Source: CADCVT01 sp035940955 (GTDB lineage Bacteria; Actinomycetota; Thermoleophilia; Solirubrobacterales; Solirubrobacteraceae). Taken from it: a DNA stretch of 64,000 bases. The notes under the pieces were generated by a model that worked only from the letters and a program-made list of their open reading frames with translations, searched no databases and was not told the origin of the DNA. The DNA is taken from contig DASZEJ010000158.1 of the NCBI GenBank assembly GCA_035940955.1, positions 1-64,000 on the forward strand. Direction: 5' to 3'. Of the stretch, positions 17,824-26,562 are shown one piece after another (the first letter of the stretch is position 1; each line of letters starts with the position of its first letter). The translations under genes were made by a program, and so were the position numbers.

Positions 17824-18574
17824 GTCGCCGGAGATCCTCGCCGACAGCTTCGTGAACCGCTGGAACAACGAGATCACCGCGATCCTCACGATCGTCGTCG
17901 CCGGCGTCCTCGTCTACGCCGTCGACCGCGCGTTCCGCCGCCGCCGGCCCGAGCTCGACCCGGTGCTCGACACCCGCCTGCGGTTCGTCCGCCGGCTGGT
18001 GGAGGCGGTGCTGTTCGTCGTCGGCTTGGCGATCGCGATCTCGCAGTTCGCGGCGCTCGACCGGCTCGCCGCGAGCATCCTCGCCTCCGGCGCGATCGCC
18101 GCCGCGGTCGTCGGCTTCGCGTCCCGCCAGGTGCTGGCCAACGTCGTCGCGGGCGTGATGCTGGCCGTCACCCAGCCGATCCGCATCGGCGACCTCGTGA
18201 CGCTGGACGACGACACCGGCGTGGTCGAGGACATCCGCCTCACGTACACGTTCCTGCGCACGGGCACCGACGCGCGGATCATCGTGCCGAACGAGCTGCT
18301 GGCGGCCAGCGTGCTGCGCAACGACTCGATCGTCACCGACACCGTGGCGGTCGAGACGAGCGTCTGGGTGCCGCACGAGGTCGACGAGCGGCGGGCGCTC
18401 GAGGCGGTCGCGGGCGCCCTCGACGGCGCCACCGTCCGCATCGGCGACGTGACGAGCGACGGAGTCCTCCTCACCATCTCGGCCGCGCCGGTGAGCGTCC
18501 GCGAGCGCGCCCCGCGGGAAGCCGAGCTGCGCGCCGGGGCGCTCGCGGCGCTGCGCGGCGCGGGCCTGCGCTGA
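17822..18574 (+). CDS. MscS-family mechanosensitive channel
   Basis: A 250-residue small-conductance channel protein. Three membrane segments (about 22-42, 60-80 and 88-110) precede the beta domain, and the third is the Gly/Ala-rich pore helix (ASGAIAAAVVGFASRQVLANV). The MscS sandwich motif ITQPIRIGD appears as VTQPIRIGDLVTLDD. The short C-terminus indicates the minimal MscS type, which releases solutes on hypo-osmotic shock. I chose ATG 17822 because upstream sequence in frame is antisense to the mannosyltransferase and not hydrophobic. Confidence 0.9.
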   Translation: MSPEILADSFVNRWNNEITAILTIVVAGVLVYAVDRAFRRRRPELDPVLDTRLRFVRRLVEAVLFVVGLAIAISQFAALDRLAASILASGAIAAAVVGFASRQVLANVVAGVMLAVTQPIRIGDLVTLDDDTGVVEDIRLTYTFLRTGTDARIIVPNELLAASVLRNDSIVTDTVAVETSVWVPHEVDERRALEAVAGALDGATVRIGDVTSDGVLLTISAAPVSVRERAPREAELRAGALAALRGAGLR

Positions 18575-18610
18575 GAGGACCCGGATCCCCGTGCCAGAAT
18601 GGGTGGTCGG

Positions 18611-20818
18611 ATGTCCCGTCAGGCGCGCATGCGGCGGCGGCGGCGCAACGCGTCGACCGGGCCCGTCTTCCTCATCCTGGCGATCACGATGGCGGTGGTC
18701 GGGATCGGCGTCGCGAGCGTCGTCGGGTACGTCGTCAGCATCGCCGCCTCGGCGCCGCCGCTCACGCGCCTGAAGCAGATCGACCCCGGCGAGACGTCGG
18801 TCGTCTACGCCGCCGACGGCTCGAAGCTCGGCTACATCGAGTCCGACGTCATCCGCACGCCGATCGCGGGCTACACGATCCCGCGCGTGGTCAAGGACGC
18901 CACGGTGGCGATCGAGGACGAGCGCTTCTACAAGCACCGCGGCGTGGACGCCGAGGGCGTCGTGCGCGCGGCGATCAAGAACCTCGAGTCGGGCCGGACC
19001 GTCGAGGGCGGGTCGACGCTGACCATGCAGCTCGTCCGCACCCTCTACATCTCCAAGGAGCGCACGTTCAAGCGCAAGGTCCACGAGGCCAAGCTCGCCG
19101 AGGAGCTGGAGAACGTCCACCCTGGCCGCGACGGCAAGGAGTGGATCCTCAACAAGTACATCAACAGCGTCCCCTACGGCACGCAGGGCGGCCAGACCGC
19201 CGTCGGCATCCAGGCGGCGTCGCGCACGTTCTTCGACAAGCCGGCCAGCGAGCTGCAGCTGCACGAGGCCGCGCTGCTCGCCGGCCTGCCCCAGGCGCCC
19301 TCGCAGTACAACCCGTTCAAGTCCCCCGACGCCGCGCTGCGCCGCCGCAACCAGGTCCTCGACAAGATGGCCGAGCTGCGCATGATCACCGCGACCGAGG
19401 CGGCGGAGGCCAAGGCCGAGCCGCTCGGCGTCGAGCGCAGCCGCTTCTACAGCACCCGGCGCGAGAGCTTCTTCTTCGACTACGTCCGCAAGGTGCTGAT
19501 CCGCAGGTACGGCATCGAGAAGGTGCGCCGCGGCGGGCTGCGGATCCACACGACGATCGACCTGAACATGCAGAAGCGCGCGCGGGCGGCGATCGCCGGC
19601 GTCCTGAACTTCCCGGGCGCGCCGAAGTCGGCGGTCGTCACCATCGACCCGCGCAACGGCCACATCCTGGCGATGGCGTCGTCGGCCAAGTACGCCGAGT
19701 CCGAGTTCAACCTCGCCTCCCAGGGCAAGCGCCAGCCCGGGTCGACGTTCAAGATCATGGGGCTGATGGCCGCGCTCGACCGCGGCGTCTCGCCGGAGGG
19801 CACCACCTACACGTCCAAGCCGCTGAAGTTCAACGACCCGAAGTACGGCCTGATCGACGTCAAGACCTACGACGGGTCGTACGGCGGCAGCATGGACCTC
19901 GTCACCGCGACGCTGAAGTCGGACAACACCGTCTACCAGCAGCTCGCGCTCGACATCGGCCCCGACGCGGTGAAGGAGGCCGCGCGGAAGATGGGCATCA
20001 CGAGTAAGCTCGAGGGCTACCCCGGCGAGGTCCTCGGTGGCCTCGGCTACTGCTGCTCGCCGCTCGAGATGGCCAACGCGTACGCGACGATCGCGTCCGG
20101 CGGGCTGCGCAACCGGCCGATCGCGGTCACCAAGGTCGTGTTCCCCGACGGGCACACCGAGCGGCTGGACCAGCGCAAGCGCGTCCGCGCGTTCGAGGAC
20201 GGCGTGACCGCCAAGGTGACGGACATCCTGGAGAGGAACATCACGGGCGGCACGGGCCGCGAGGCGCAGATCGGCTGCCCGGCCGGCGGCAAGACCGGGA
20301 CGACCGACAACCACACCGACGCGTGGTTCGTCGGCTTCACGCCGAACCTCACGACGTCGGTCTGGGTCGGCTTCCCGAAGAGCCGGATCGAGATGTACCC
20401 GCCGACCACGCCGATCTCGGTCGCCGGCGGCACGTACCCGGCGCAGATCTGGGGCGCGTACATGAAGCAGGTCAAGCGCGGCTGCCCGGACTTCAAGCCG
20501 CCGAAGACGCCGTTCCAGGCCTCGCCCTTCTTCGGCCGGTACGCGTCGACCGGCGCGCCTGGCCCCAGCTACCCGAACGACGACTACGGCGGAACCGAGG
20601 CCTACGAGAACGGCGGCAACGCCGTGGACGGCGGCGGCCCGCAGGACCGCCCCGGCGGCGGGCAGGGTCAGAAGGGCCAGACGACGGACGGCGGCTACGA
20701 CCCCGACCTGTACGAGACCCCGCCGCAGGAGGCGCCGGACACCGGCGCGCCGCCCGGCCAGGACGGCACGCCCCCGGGCCAGGCGCAGGGCCCGACCGGC
20801 GGCGCGCCGACGCCCTAG
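18611..20818 (+). CDS. Class A penicillin-binding protein (PBP1A-like)
   Basis: A 735-residue bifunctional peptidoglycan synthase. A short basic cytoplasmic tail and one membrane helix (about 17-45) lead to a GT51 glycosyltransferase domain with EDERFYKHRGVD and EGGSTLTMQLVR. The transpeptidase domain follows, with SxxK as PGSTFKIM, SxN as SDNTVYQ and KTG as KTGTTDNH. The last 95 residues are Gly/Pro/Asp-rich and probably unstructured outside the cell. ATG 18611 is preferred because CAGAAT ends ten bases upstream; ATG 18599 is an in-frame alternative four codons earlier. Confidence 0.93.
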   Translation: MSRQARMRRRRRNASTGPVFLILAITMAVVGIGVASVVGYVVSIAASAPPLTRLKQIDPGETSVVYAADGSKLGYIESDVIRTPIAGYTIPRVVKDATVAIEDERFYKHRGVDAEGVVRAAIKNLESGRTVEGGSTLTMQLVRTLYISKERTFKRKVHEAKLAEELENVHPGRDGKEWILNKYINSVPYGTQGGQTAVGIQAASRTFFDKPASELQLHEAALLAGLPQAPSQYNPFKSPDAALRRRNQVLDKMAELRMITATEAAEAKAEPLGVERSRFYSTRRESFFFDYVRKVLIRRYGIEKVRRGGLRIHTTIDLNMQKRARAAIAGVLNFPGAPKSAVVTIDPRNGHILAMASSAKYAESEFNLASQGKRQPGSTFKIMGLMAALDRGVSPEGTTYTSKPLKFNDPKYGLIDVKTYDGSYGGSMDLVTATLKSDNTVYQQLALDIGPDAVKEAARKMGITSKLEGYPGEVLGGLGYCCSPLEMANAYATIASGGLRNRPIAVTKVVFPDGHTERLDQRKRVRAFEDGVTAKVTDILERNITGGTGREAQIGCPAGGKTGTTDNHTDAWFVGFTPNLTTSVWVGFPKSRIEMYPPTTPISVAGGTYPAQIWGAYMKQVKRGCPDFKPPKTPFQASPFFGRYASTGAPGPSYPNDDYGGTEAYENGGNAVDGGGPQDRPGGGQGQKGQTTDGGYDPDLYETPPQEAPDTGAPPGQDGTPPGQAQGPTGGAPTP

Positions 20819-20829
20819 CGCGCGTTCGC

Positions 20830-21762
20830 GTGGGCGCCGCCTGGTCCGAGCTCGACCTGATCGCGGCGATCCAGGCCGCGCTCGGGCCGCCGCCGGAGCG
20901 GCTCGTGCGGCCCTCCGGCGACGACGCGGCGGTCGTGCGGGCGCGGGCGTACGCGGTCACGTCGGTCGACACGATGGTCGACGGCGTCCACTTCCGCCTC
21001 GGCCAGGCGTCGCCGGCGGACGCCGGCCACCGGGCACTCGCCGGCGCGCTCTCGGACCTCGCGGCGATGGGCGCCGACCCGGGCGAGGCGTACGTCGCCG
21101 CCGGCCTGCCGCCGGGGATGAGCCGCGACGACGCGCTCGCGGTGGTCGGCGGGCTGGCGGCGCTGGCGAGGCGGACGGGCACGGCGATCGCCGGGGGCGA
21201 CGTGACCCGCTCGCCCGTGCTGACGATCTCGGTCACCGTCGTCGGCTGGGCCGACGACCCGCGCGACCTGGTCGGGCGCGACGGCGCGCGGCCCGGCGAC
21301 GTCGTCGGGGTCACCGGCCCGCTCGGCGCGTCGGCGGCCGGCCTGGCGATTCTCGAGGGGCGCGCCGAGGGGCCGCGGCACCTGGTCGACGCCTACCTGC
21401 GCCCGCTGCCGCGGCTCGACGAGGGCCGCGCGCTGGCGCGCGCCGGCGCCACGGCGATGATCGACCTCTCCGACGGCCTGGCGACCGACGCCCGCCACGT
21501 CGCCGCGAGCAGCGGCGCGCTGCTGGAGATCGACCTCGACGCGCTGCCGGTCGCGCCCGGCGTCGAGCAGGTCGCCGAGCAGCTGGGCATGACCGGCGCG
21601 CAGCTCGCCGCGACGGGGGGCGAGGACTACGAGCTGCTCGCGTGCGGCGGCGGCGGGCTGCCGTTCGAGCCCGTCGGCCGCGTGATCCGCGGGCCGGCGG
21701 GGGCGCGGTTCAGCGGGTCCCACGGCGCGCTGCCGCTGAGCGGGTTCGAGCACCGCGCCTGA
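20830..21762 (+). CDS. thiL: Thiamine-monophosphate kinase
   Basis: A 310-residue AIR-synthase-related kinase that phosphorylates thiamine monophosphate to thiamine diphosphate. Motifs include GDDAAVV, the Mg-binding SVDTMVDGVHF near residue 45, AIAGGDVTRSP near 120, the DLSDGLATD loop near 215 and the C-terminal TGGEDYELL. The GTG start 11 bases after the PBP1A stop matches the family N-terminus. No TPP riboswitch is visible upstream, and no other thi genes are adjacent. Confidence 0.93.
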   Translation: MGAAWSELDLIAAIQAALGPPPERLVRPSGDDAAVVRARAYAVTSVDTMVDGVHFRLGQASPADAGHRALAGALSDLAAMGADPGEAYVAAGLPPGMSRDDALAVVGGLAALARRTGTAIAGGDVTRSPVLTISVTVVGWADDPRDLVGRDGARPGDVVGVTGPLGASAAGLAILEGRAEGPRHLVDAYLRPLPRLDEGRALARAGATAMIDLSDGLATDARHVAASSGALLEIDLDALPVAPGVEQVAEQLGMTGAQLAATGGEDYELLACGGGGLPFEPVGRVIRGPAGARFSGSHGALPLSGFEHRA

Positions 21763-21860
21763 CGCGCCAGCAGCGCCTCGGCGACCGCGCGGCAGTCGAC
21801 GGCGTACTCGCGCCGGGCGACGCGCTCCTTGAGGTCCCTGACGTGCATCTGCCGATCCAT
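21627..21860 (-). CDS. Possible FlgM-like anti-sigma small protein
   Basis: Starting at ATG 21860, the first 35 residues (RDLKERVARREYAVDCRAVA and EALLARQ) match the pattern of the FlgM anti-sigma-28 C-terminal helix. The frame then runs on for about 42 Pro/Ser-rich residues, antisense to the end of thiL, with no stop until 21627. A real protein would more likely end near position 21757. The lost stop, the absence of flagellar genes and the overlap make this uncertain. It could be a decayed FlgM homologue or a small regulator co-transcribed with the sortase 68 bases upstream. Confidence 0.35.
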   Translation of the reverse strand: MDRQMHVRDLKERVARREYAVDCRAVAEALLARQARCSNPLSGSAPWDPLNRAPAGPRITRPTGSNGSPPPPHASSS

Positions 21861-21928
21861 CGACTGCCGGTTCCCCGCCGGGCGACCGGCGCACGCGCTC
21901 GCTGGACGTGAGTCCGATGGCCCCTCGG

Positions 21929-22627
21929 CTACGTGTCCAGAGCGCGGCCCCGGGGCTCCACACGAACCTGCCGCGCGAAGACGACGATCCGCTGCGCGGC
22001 GCTGTACAGCGGATGGCACGCGCTGAGCACGAGCCGCTCGTAGCCGACCCGCTGGGTGACCCAGAACGCGTCCGGGTCGACGATCCGCGTGCGCTCGACC
22101 CGGTACTCGAACCGCGCGTACGGCATCTCGACGACGATGGCGTCGCCGCGATCGAGGTCGTCGATGCTGCGGAACGGCGCGCCGTACGTCGTGCGGTGGC
22201 CGGCGATCGCCGTCGTGCCGCCGCTGCCGGGGAACGGCGTCTCGGGGAAGAACCCGGGCCCCTTGCGCAGGTGCGCGGCGGAGGTGCCGTCGAGGACGAC
22301 GAAGTCCAGGTCGATCGACGGGATGCGCAGGCGGCCCGCGGCCTCGCCGCCGTCGAGGCGCTGCTTGAGCGAGCGGCCGAGGAACGCCAGGCGCCGGCGC
22401 TGGTCGGGCAGGCTGCGCAGCACGCGCTGCTCGAGCGGCGTCGGGCCGGCGTCCTCCAGCTTCTCGAGGTCGCCGCCGAGCGCGTCCTGGGTGAGCCGGG
22501 CGTACAGCGCCGAGACCGGCTCCTGCCAGGTCAGCGTGAGCCCCGCGTCGACGAGCAGGAGCACGCCTGCGGCGATGAGCACGGTCGACAGGGCGCGCAG
22601 GAGGGGCCGCATGCGTTCCCCCGTCAT
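21929..22627 (-). CDS. Sortase (class E/D-like transpeptidase)
   Basis: A 232-residue membrane-anchored sortase. A single N-terminal helix (about 8-30) precedes the sortase barrel. The catalytic His is in AIAGHRTTYGAPF, the Cys in LVLSACHPLYS and the Arg in QRIVVFARQV. Sortases attach proteins bearing C-terminal LPxTG-like or LAxTG signals to the wall or polymerise pili. No substrate with such a signal is seen nearby. The ATG overlaps the stop of the upstream M28-like protein (ATGA), so the two are coupled. Confidence 0.88.
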   Translation of the reverse strand: MTGERMRPLLRALSTVLIAAGVLLLVDAGLTLTWQEPVSALYARLTQDALGGDLEKLEDAGPTPLEQRVLRSLPDQRRRLAFLGRSLKQRLDGGEAAGRLRIPSIDLDFVVLDGTSAAHLRKGPGFFPETPFPGSGGTTAIAGHRTTYGAPFRSIDDLDRGDAIVVEMPYARFEYRVERTRIVDPDAFWVTQRVGYERLVLSACHPLYSAAQRIVVFARQVRVEPRGRALDT

Positions 22628-24417
22628 CGGCGCAGGGCCGACTCGGTTCCACCCAGGCTGCCCGGCCCGGCGTACGAGAGCGGCCCGCGCGTCCTCACCG
22701 CGGGCGGCTCGTCGACCGCCGCCCGGCGGCGCCGCTTGCCCGCGGCGACGGCCGCGGCGAGCAGCCCGCACGCCAGCACGAGGCTCCACGCAACGATCCC
22801 CAGCGGCCCCGCGTAGCCGCCGCTGACCAGCAGCGCCGCCTCCCACGCCAGCTCGACCGGGTCGAGCCCGAGCTGCTCGGCGTAGTGGGCGCCGACGAGC
22901 GCGAACGGCAGCAGGCCGAGCGCGACGAGCGCCAGCGCGACGCCGCGCGGCACGCGGACCTCGGGGGTCGCCGCGAGCATCCACAGGTGCAGCGCCGGGG
23001 CGAGCAGGAGGGCGGTGTACGGGTTGACGGCCCAGACCGCGGTGCCGAGCGCGGCGAGCACCACGGCCAGCGCGGCGGCCGGCCCGCCCGGGTCGGCCCG
23101 CGCGTCGCGGGCGGTGCCGGCGCCGGCCAGCCGGCCGAGCGGCCGGCGCAGCAGGAGGCCGAGCGCCAGCACGACGCCGAGCGCGGCCAGGCCCGCCGCG
23201 TCGACCGGCAGCGCCTCGGGGTCGACGGCGCCGGGCGGCGCGGGCAGCACGCCGGTCAGCCCGAGCACGCGCGCGACGAGCGCGGCCAGCAGGAACGGCA
23301 CCGCCGCGGTCGCGATCCACAGCAGCCACGGCAGCACCGGCGAGCGGCGGCGGCGCACCCGCGCCAGCCCGTCGACCGCGGCGAGCAGCAGCGGGAAGAG
23401 CAGCGTCGCGCCGAGCAGCCGGATCGCCCACGACGGCAGCACGCGCTGCTGGAAGACGACGTACTCGCGCGGCCCGGCGGGCACGTCGGGGCCGTTGTCG
23501 AGCGCGCTGATCGACCGCAGCGCCGCCCGCCCGAACGCCTGCAGCCGCGCCCGCGAGACGCGCGCCGTCGCGGCGGGGGCGCGCTCGCCGGTCACCGACA
23601 GGGTCACGGCGGCGACGCCCTCGGCGCCGAGCGGGCCCTGCCCGGTGAGCGACAGCGGCACCGCCTGGCGCGCGAACTGCGCGAGCGCGCGCGGCGATCC
23701 GGGATGCTCGACGTCGGTCTCGAGCTCGACGGCGTTCTCCACCGTGCGGCGCAGGCGCAGCGGCGCGATCCCGCCGTGCTCGGCCCACGGCACGACGACC
23801 GGCAGGTCGTACTCCGAGTCGCTCCCCATGTCCCCCAGCACGATCGCCGCGTCGACCGGGGCGGACGCGGATCCGAGCTCCCGCGCGAGCTGGCGCGCGC
23901 CGGCCACCCCGCCGCTGCCGCCGCTGGTCGAGACGAGCGTGAGCGTCCGGCGCGTCGCGCGCCCCTCGAAGACCCGCGCCAGCTCGATCAGCGCGGCGGT
24001 CGCCGACAGCCGGCCGGGCGACCCCGGCTCGGCGGCGTCGCGCTCGGCGACGACCACGATCTGGCGCGGGTTGCGGCCCGCGCGCTCCCCGATCACCGTC
24101 GTCAGCGCGGCCTCGCCGTCGATCGTCTCCCCGGCGGACACGCGGCTCGACGTGTCGAACCCGGCGCCGGACAGCTCGCGCTCCACGCGGGCGGCGAGCG
24201 CGTCGTCGCCCAGCGTCCCGGGGCGGCGGTCCCGGAACGTGCCGCGCGGGTCGGCCAGCAGCTCGTCGACCACCCGCAGCGCGCGGCGCCCGTCGAACGC
24301 GTCGGGCGCGAGCGTCGTCCCGATCGGCCGCGGCCGGTCGGCGAGCGAGAACGCCACCACGACGACCGCCACGAGCAGCCCCGCGAACGCGCTGCGGTAG
24401 ATGCGGACGTTCAGCAT
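22624..24417 (-). CDS. M28-peptidase-like polytopic membrane protein
   Basis: A 597-residue protein. One N-terminal anchor is followed by an extracytoplasmic domain (about 30-300) that resembles M28 aminopeptidases in layout (RQIVVVAERDAAEPGSPG, SATAALIELARVF, IVLGDMGSDSEY), though the full set of zinc ligands is not evident. Six to eight membrane helices and a basic tail follow. The protein may be a catalytically modified M28 fold. ATG 24417 is chosen because TATGGT lies 13 bases upstream on this strand; ATG 24435 is an alternative. It is divergent from the response regulator and coupled to the sortase. Confidence 0.65.
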   Translation of the reverse strand: MLNVRIYRSAFAGLLVAVVVVAFSLADRPRPIGTTLAPDAFDGRRALRVVDELLADPRGTFRDRRPGTLGDDALAARVERELSGAGFDTSSRVSAGETIDGEAALTTVIGERAGRNPRQIVVVAERDAAEPGSPGRLSATAALIELARVFEGRATRRTLTLVSTSGGSGGVAGARQLARELGSASAPVDAAIVLGDMGSDSEYDLPVVVPWAEHGGIAPLRLRRTVENAVELETDVEHPGSPRALAQFARQAVPLSLTGQGPLGAEGVAAVTLSVTGERAPAATARVSRARLQAFGRAALRSISALDNGPDVPAGPREYVVFQQRVLPSWAIRLLGATLLFPLLLAAVDGLARVRRRRSPVLPWLLWIATAAVPFLLAALVARVLGLTGVLPAPPGAVDPEALPVDAAGLAALGVVLALGLLLRRPLGRLAGAGTARDARADPGGPAAALAVVLAALGTAVWAVNPYTALLLAPALHLWMLAATPEVRVPRGVALALVALGLLPFALVGAHYAEQLGLDPVELAWEAALLVSGGYAGPLGIVAWSLVLACGLLAAAVAAGKRRRRAAVDEPPAVRTRGPLSYAGPGSLGGTESALRR

Positions 24418-24451
24418 CAGGGTGGTTGTCACCATATGCGCAGAACGAACG

Positions 24452-25165
24452 ATGGCCGAGCGCTCGCCCCGCATCCTGCTCGTCGACGACGAGCGCGCGA
24501 TCCAGACGCTGCTCTCGTATCCGCTCCAGAAGGACGGCTACGAGGTGACGTGCGCCTCCGACGGCCGCGAGGCGCTCGCCCGGTTCGAGGACGCGCAGTA
24601 CGACCTCGTCGTCCTCGACGTGATGATGCCGCGGCTCGACGGCCTGGAGGTGTGCCGCCGGATGCGGGCCAAGAGCACGGTCCCGATCATCATGCTGACC
24701 GCGCGGGCCGAGGAGGTCGACAAGGTCGTCGGCCTCGAGCTGGGCGCCGACGACTACATCACCAAGCCGTTCTCGCTGCGCGAGTTCCGCTCGCGGGTCA
24801 AGGCGGCGCTGCGGCGCTCGACGTGGGCCCAGCGCGCGCAGGAGCTGGGCGAGGACGAGCCGCTCGAGGTCGGGGAGCTGCGGATCGACTTCTCCAAGCG
24901 CACGGTCCGCGTGCGCGGCGAGGACGTGCAGGCGACGTACGTCGAGTTCGAGATCCTGCGGGCGCTGGCGTGCAACCCCGGCCGGGTCTTCACGCGCGAG
25001 ATGCTGCTGACCCGGATCTGGGGCGACTCGGCGTTCCGCGACCCGCGGACGATCGACGTCCACATCCGCCACCTGCGCGAGAAGCTCGAGCGCGAAGCGA
25101 AGGACCCGGAGTACCTCTTCACCGTGCGCGGCGTGGGCTACCGGTTCCGCGACAGCGACGAGTAG
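24452..25165 (+). CDS. OmpR-family response regulator
   Basis: A 237-residue two-domain regulator. The receiver domain has the acidic pair VDDE near residue 12, phosphoacceptor Asp56 in LVVLDVMMPRLDG, the conserved Thr in MLTARAE and Lys in ITKPFS. The C-terminal winged helix ends with RTIDVHIRHLREKLE and VRGVGYRF. ATG 24452 gives the exact family start. An 11-base gap to the histidine kinase shows a two-component pair. The upstream in-frame extension to 24401 overlaps the divergent gene and is not needed. Confidence 0.95.
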   Translation: MAERSPRILLVDDERAIQTLLSYPLQKDGYEVTCASDGREALARFEDAQYDLVVLDVMMPRLDGLEVCRRMRAKSTVPIIMLTARAEEVDKVVGLELGADDYITKPFSLREFRSRVKAALRRSTWAQRAQELGEDEPLEVGELRIDFSKRTVRVRGEDVQATYVEFEILRALACNPGRVFTREMLLTRIWGDSAFRDPRTIDVHIRHLREKLEREAKDPEYLFTVRGVGYRFRDSDE

Positions 25166-25176
25166 GCGGCTCGGCG

Positions 25177-26562
25177 ATGGCGCTGCGGCTCATCCGCACC
25201 AGGCTCGCGCTGCTGGTGTTCGCGGTGGCCGTCGCGGCGGTCGGCTTCGTGTACGTCTACGTGGGGCCGTCGCTCGAGGAGAACCTGACGCAGCAGAAGC
25301 TCGACAGCCTCTCGTCGGACGCCCGCGAGTTCTCCGACGAGATCATCGCCGCGCGCGACCTGCGGATCGAGAAGCTGCGCAAGGTGGTCGCGCGCACCGG
25401 CGACCGCGCCAGCGCGCGCGTGACGCTGCTGCGGGTCGACCGCGTCGGCGGCACGCTCGAGGTCGCGCCCACCGCCGACTCGATCGGCCAGACCGCCGAC
25501 CTGCAGTTCGAGGTGGCGACCGAGGCGGCCCGGCGGCGGCGGATCGCGACCGGCACCGAGTCGAGCGTCGACGGCCGGCTCGGCCAGGCGGCGCTGCCGG
25601 TGCTGCGCGGCAACGACGTGGAGCGGGTGATCGTCTACTCGGCGCCGCTGAGCGACGTGGAGGCGAACGTCGACCTCGTCCGCGACCGCATCCTGCTCTC
25701 CGGCGGCATCGCGCTGGCCATCGCGCTGATCGCCGGCCTGCTGCTGGCGTCGCGCCTGGCGCGGCGGATCAAGGCGCTCCAGGCCGTCGCCCTCCGCGTG
25801 GCGCGCGGGGACATGAGCGTGCGCTTCCCGGTCGACCGCGACGACGAGATCGGCCAGCTCGCGGTCGCGCTCGACGACATGCAGCGCCAGCTCGCCCAGC
25901 TCGACAGCGCGCGCAAGCGGTTCATCGCCACCGCCTCGCACGAGCTGCGCACGCCGATCTTCTCGCTGGGCGGGTTCCTCGAGCTGCTGCAGGACGAGGA
26001 CCTCGACCCCGAGACGCGCGACGCGTTCCTCGCCCAGCTGCGCGACCAGGTCGAGCGGCTCGGGAAGCTCGCCACCGACCTGCTCGACCTGTCCAAGCTG
26101 GAGGCCGGCTCGCTGCGGCTGCGCCCGGAGCCGACCGACCTGGGCGTGCTCGCCCGGGCGGTGACGAGCGAGTTCGGGCCGGCGCTGGCGCGCCACGACT
26201 CGCGCCTTGAGCTGCGGCTCGCGGGCGGCGGCGTGGAGGCGGAGGTGGACCCCGAGCGGGTGGCCCAGATCCTTCGTATCCTCATCGACAATGCGCTCGC
26301 GCACACCCCGCCGGGGACCGACATGGTGGTGACCGCCGGCCGCGAGGACGGGCACCTGCGCCTGTCGGTTCGCGACTTCGGCGAGGGGATCAAGCGCCAG
26401 TCGCTCGAGCGCCTCTTCGAGCCGTTCTTCACCGCCGGCGACAACCAGGGCTCCGGCCTCGGGCTCGCCATCGCGCGCGAGCTGGCCGAGCGGATGGACG
26501 GCCGGCTCTCGGTCGAGGCGCTCGCCGGCCGCACGACGTTCACGCTCGAGCTGCCCGCGTGA
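25177..26562 (+). CDS. Sensor histidine kinase
   Basis: A 461-residue membrane kinase. Helix 1 (about 8-28) and helix 2 (about 175-197) enclose an extracytoplasmic sensor of about 145 residues, followed by HAMP, the H-box ATASHELRTPIFSLG, the N-box ILIDNALAH, the G1 box VRDFGEGI, the F-box FEPFFTAG and the G2 box GSGLGLAIA. It should autophosphorylate on the H-box His and pass phosphate to the regulator just upstream. The downstream HtrA overlaps by four bases (GTGA), so envelope-stress sensing is a reasonable inference. Confidence 0.94.
   Translation: MALRLIRTRLALLVFAVAVAAVGFVYVYVGPSLEENLTQQKLDSLSSDAREFSDEIIAARDLRIEKLRKVVARTGDRASARVTLLRVDRVGGTLEVAPTADSIGQTADLQFEVATEAARRRRIATGTESSVDGRLGQAALPVLRGNDVERVIVYSAPLSDVEANVDLVRDRILLSGGIALAIALIAGLLLASRLARRIKALQAVALRVARGDMSVRFPVDRDDEIGQLAVALDDMQRQLAQLDSARKRFIATASHELRTPIFSLGGFLELLQDEDLDPETRDAFLAQLRDQVERLGKLATDLLDLSKLEAGSLRLRPEPTDLGVLARAVTSEFGPALARHDSRLELRLAGGGVEAEVDPERVAQILRILIDNALAHTPPGTDMVVTAGREDGHLRLSVRDFGEGIKRQSLERLFEPFFTAGDNQGSGLGLAIARELAERMDGRLSVEALAGRTTFTLELPA

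Noticed and set aside
20819..20829. TPP riboswitch before thiL
   Set aside because: The gap to the preceding gene is only 11 bases, too short for a THI-box.
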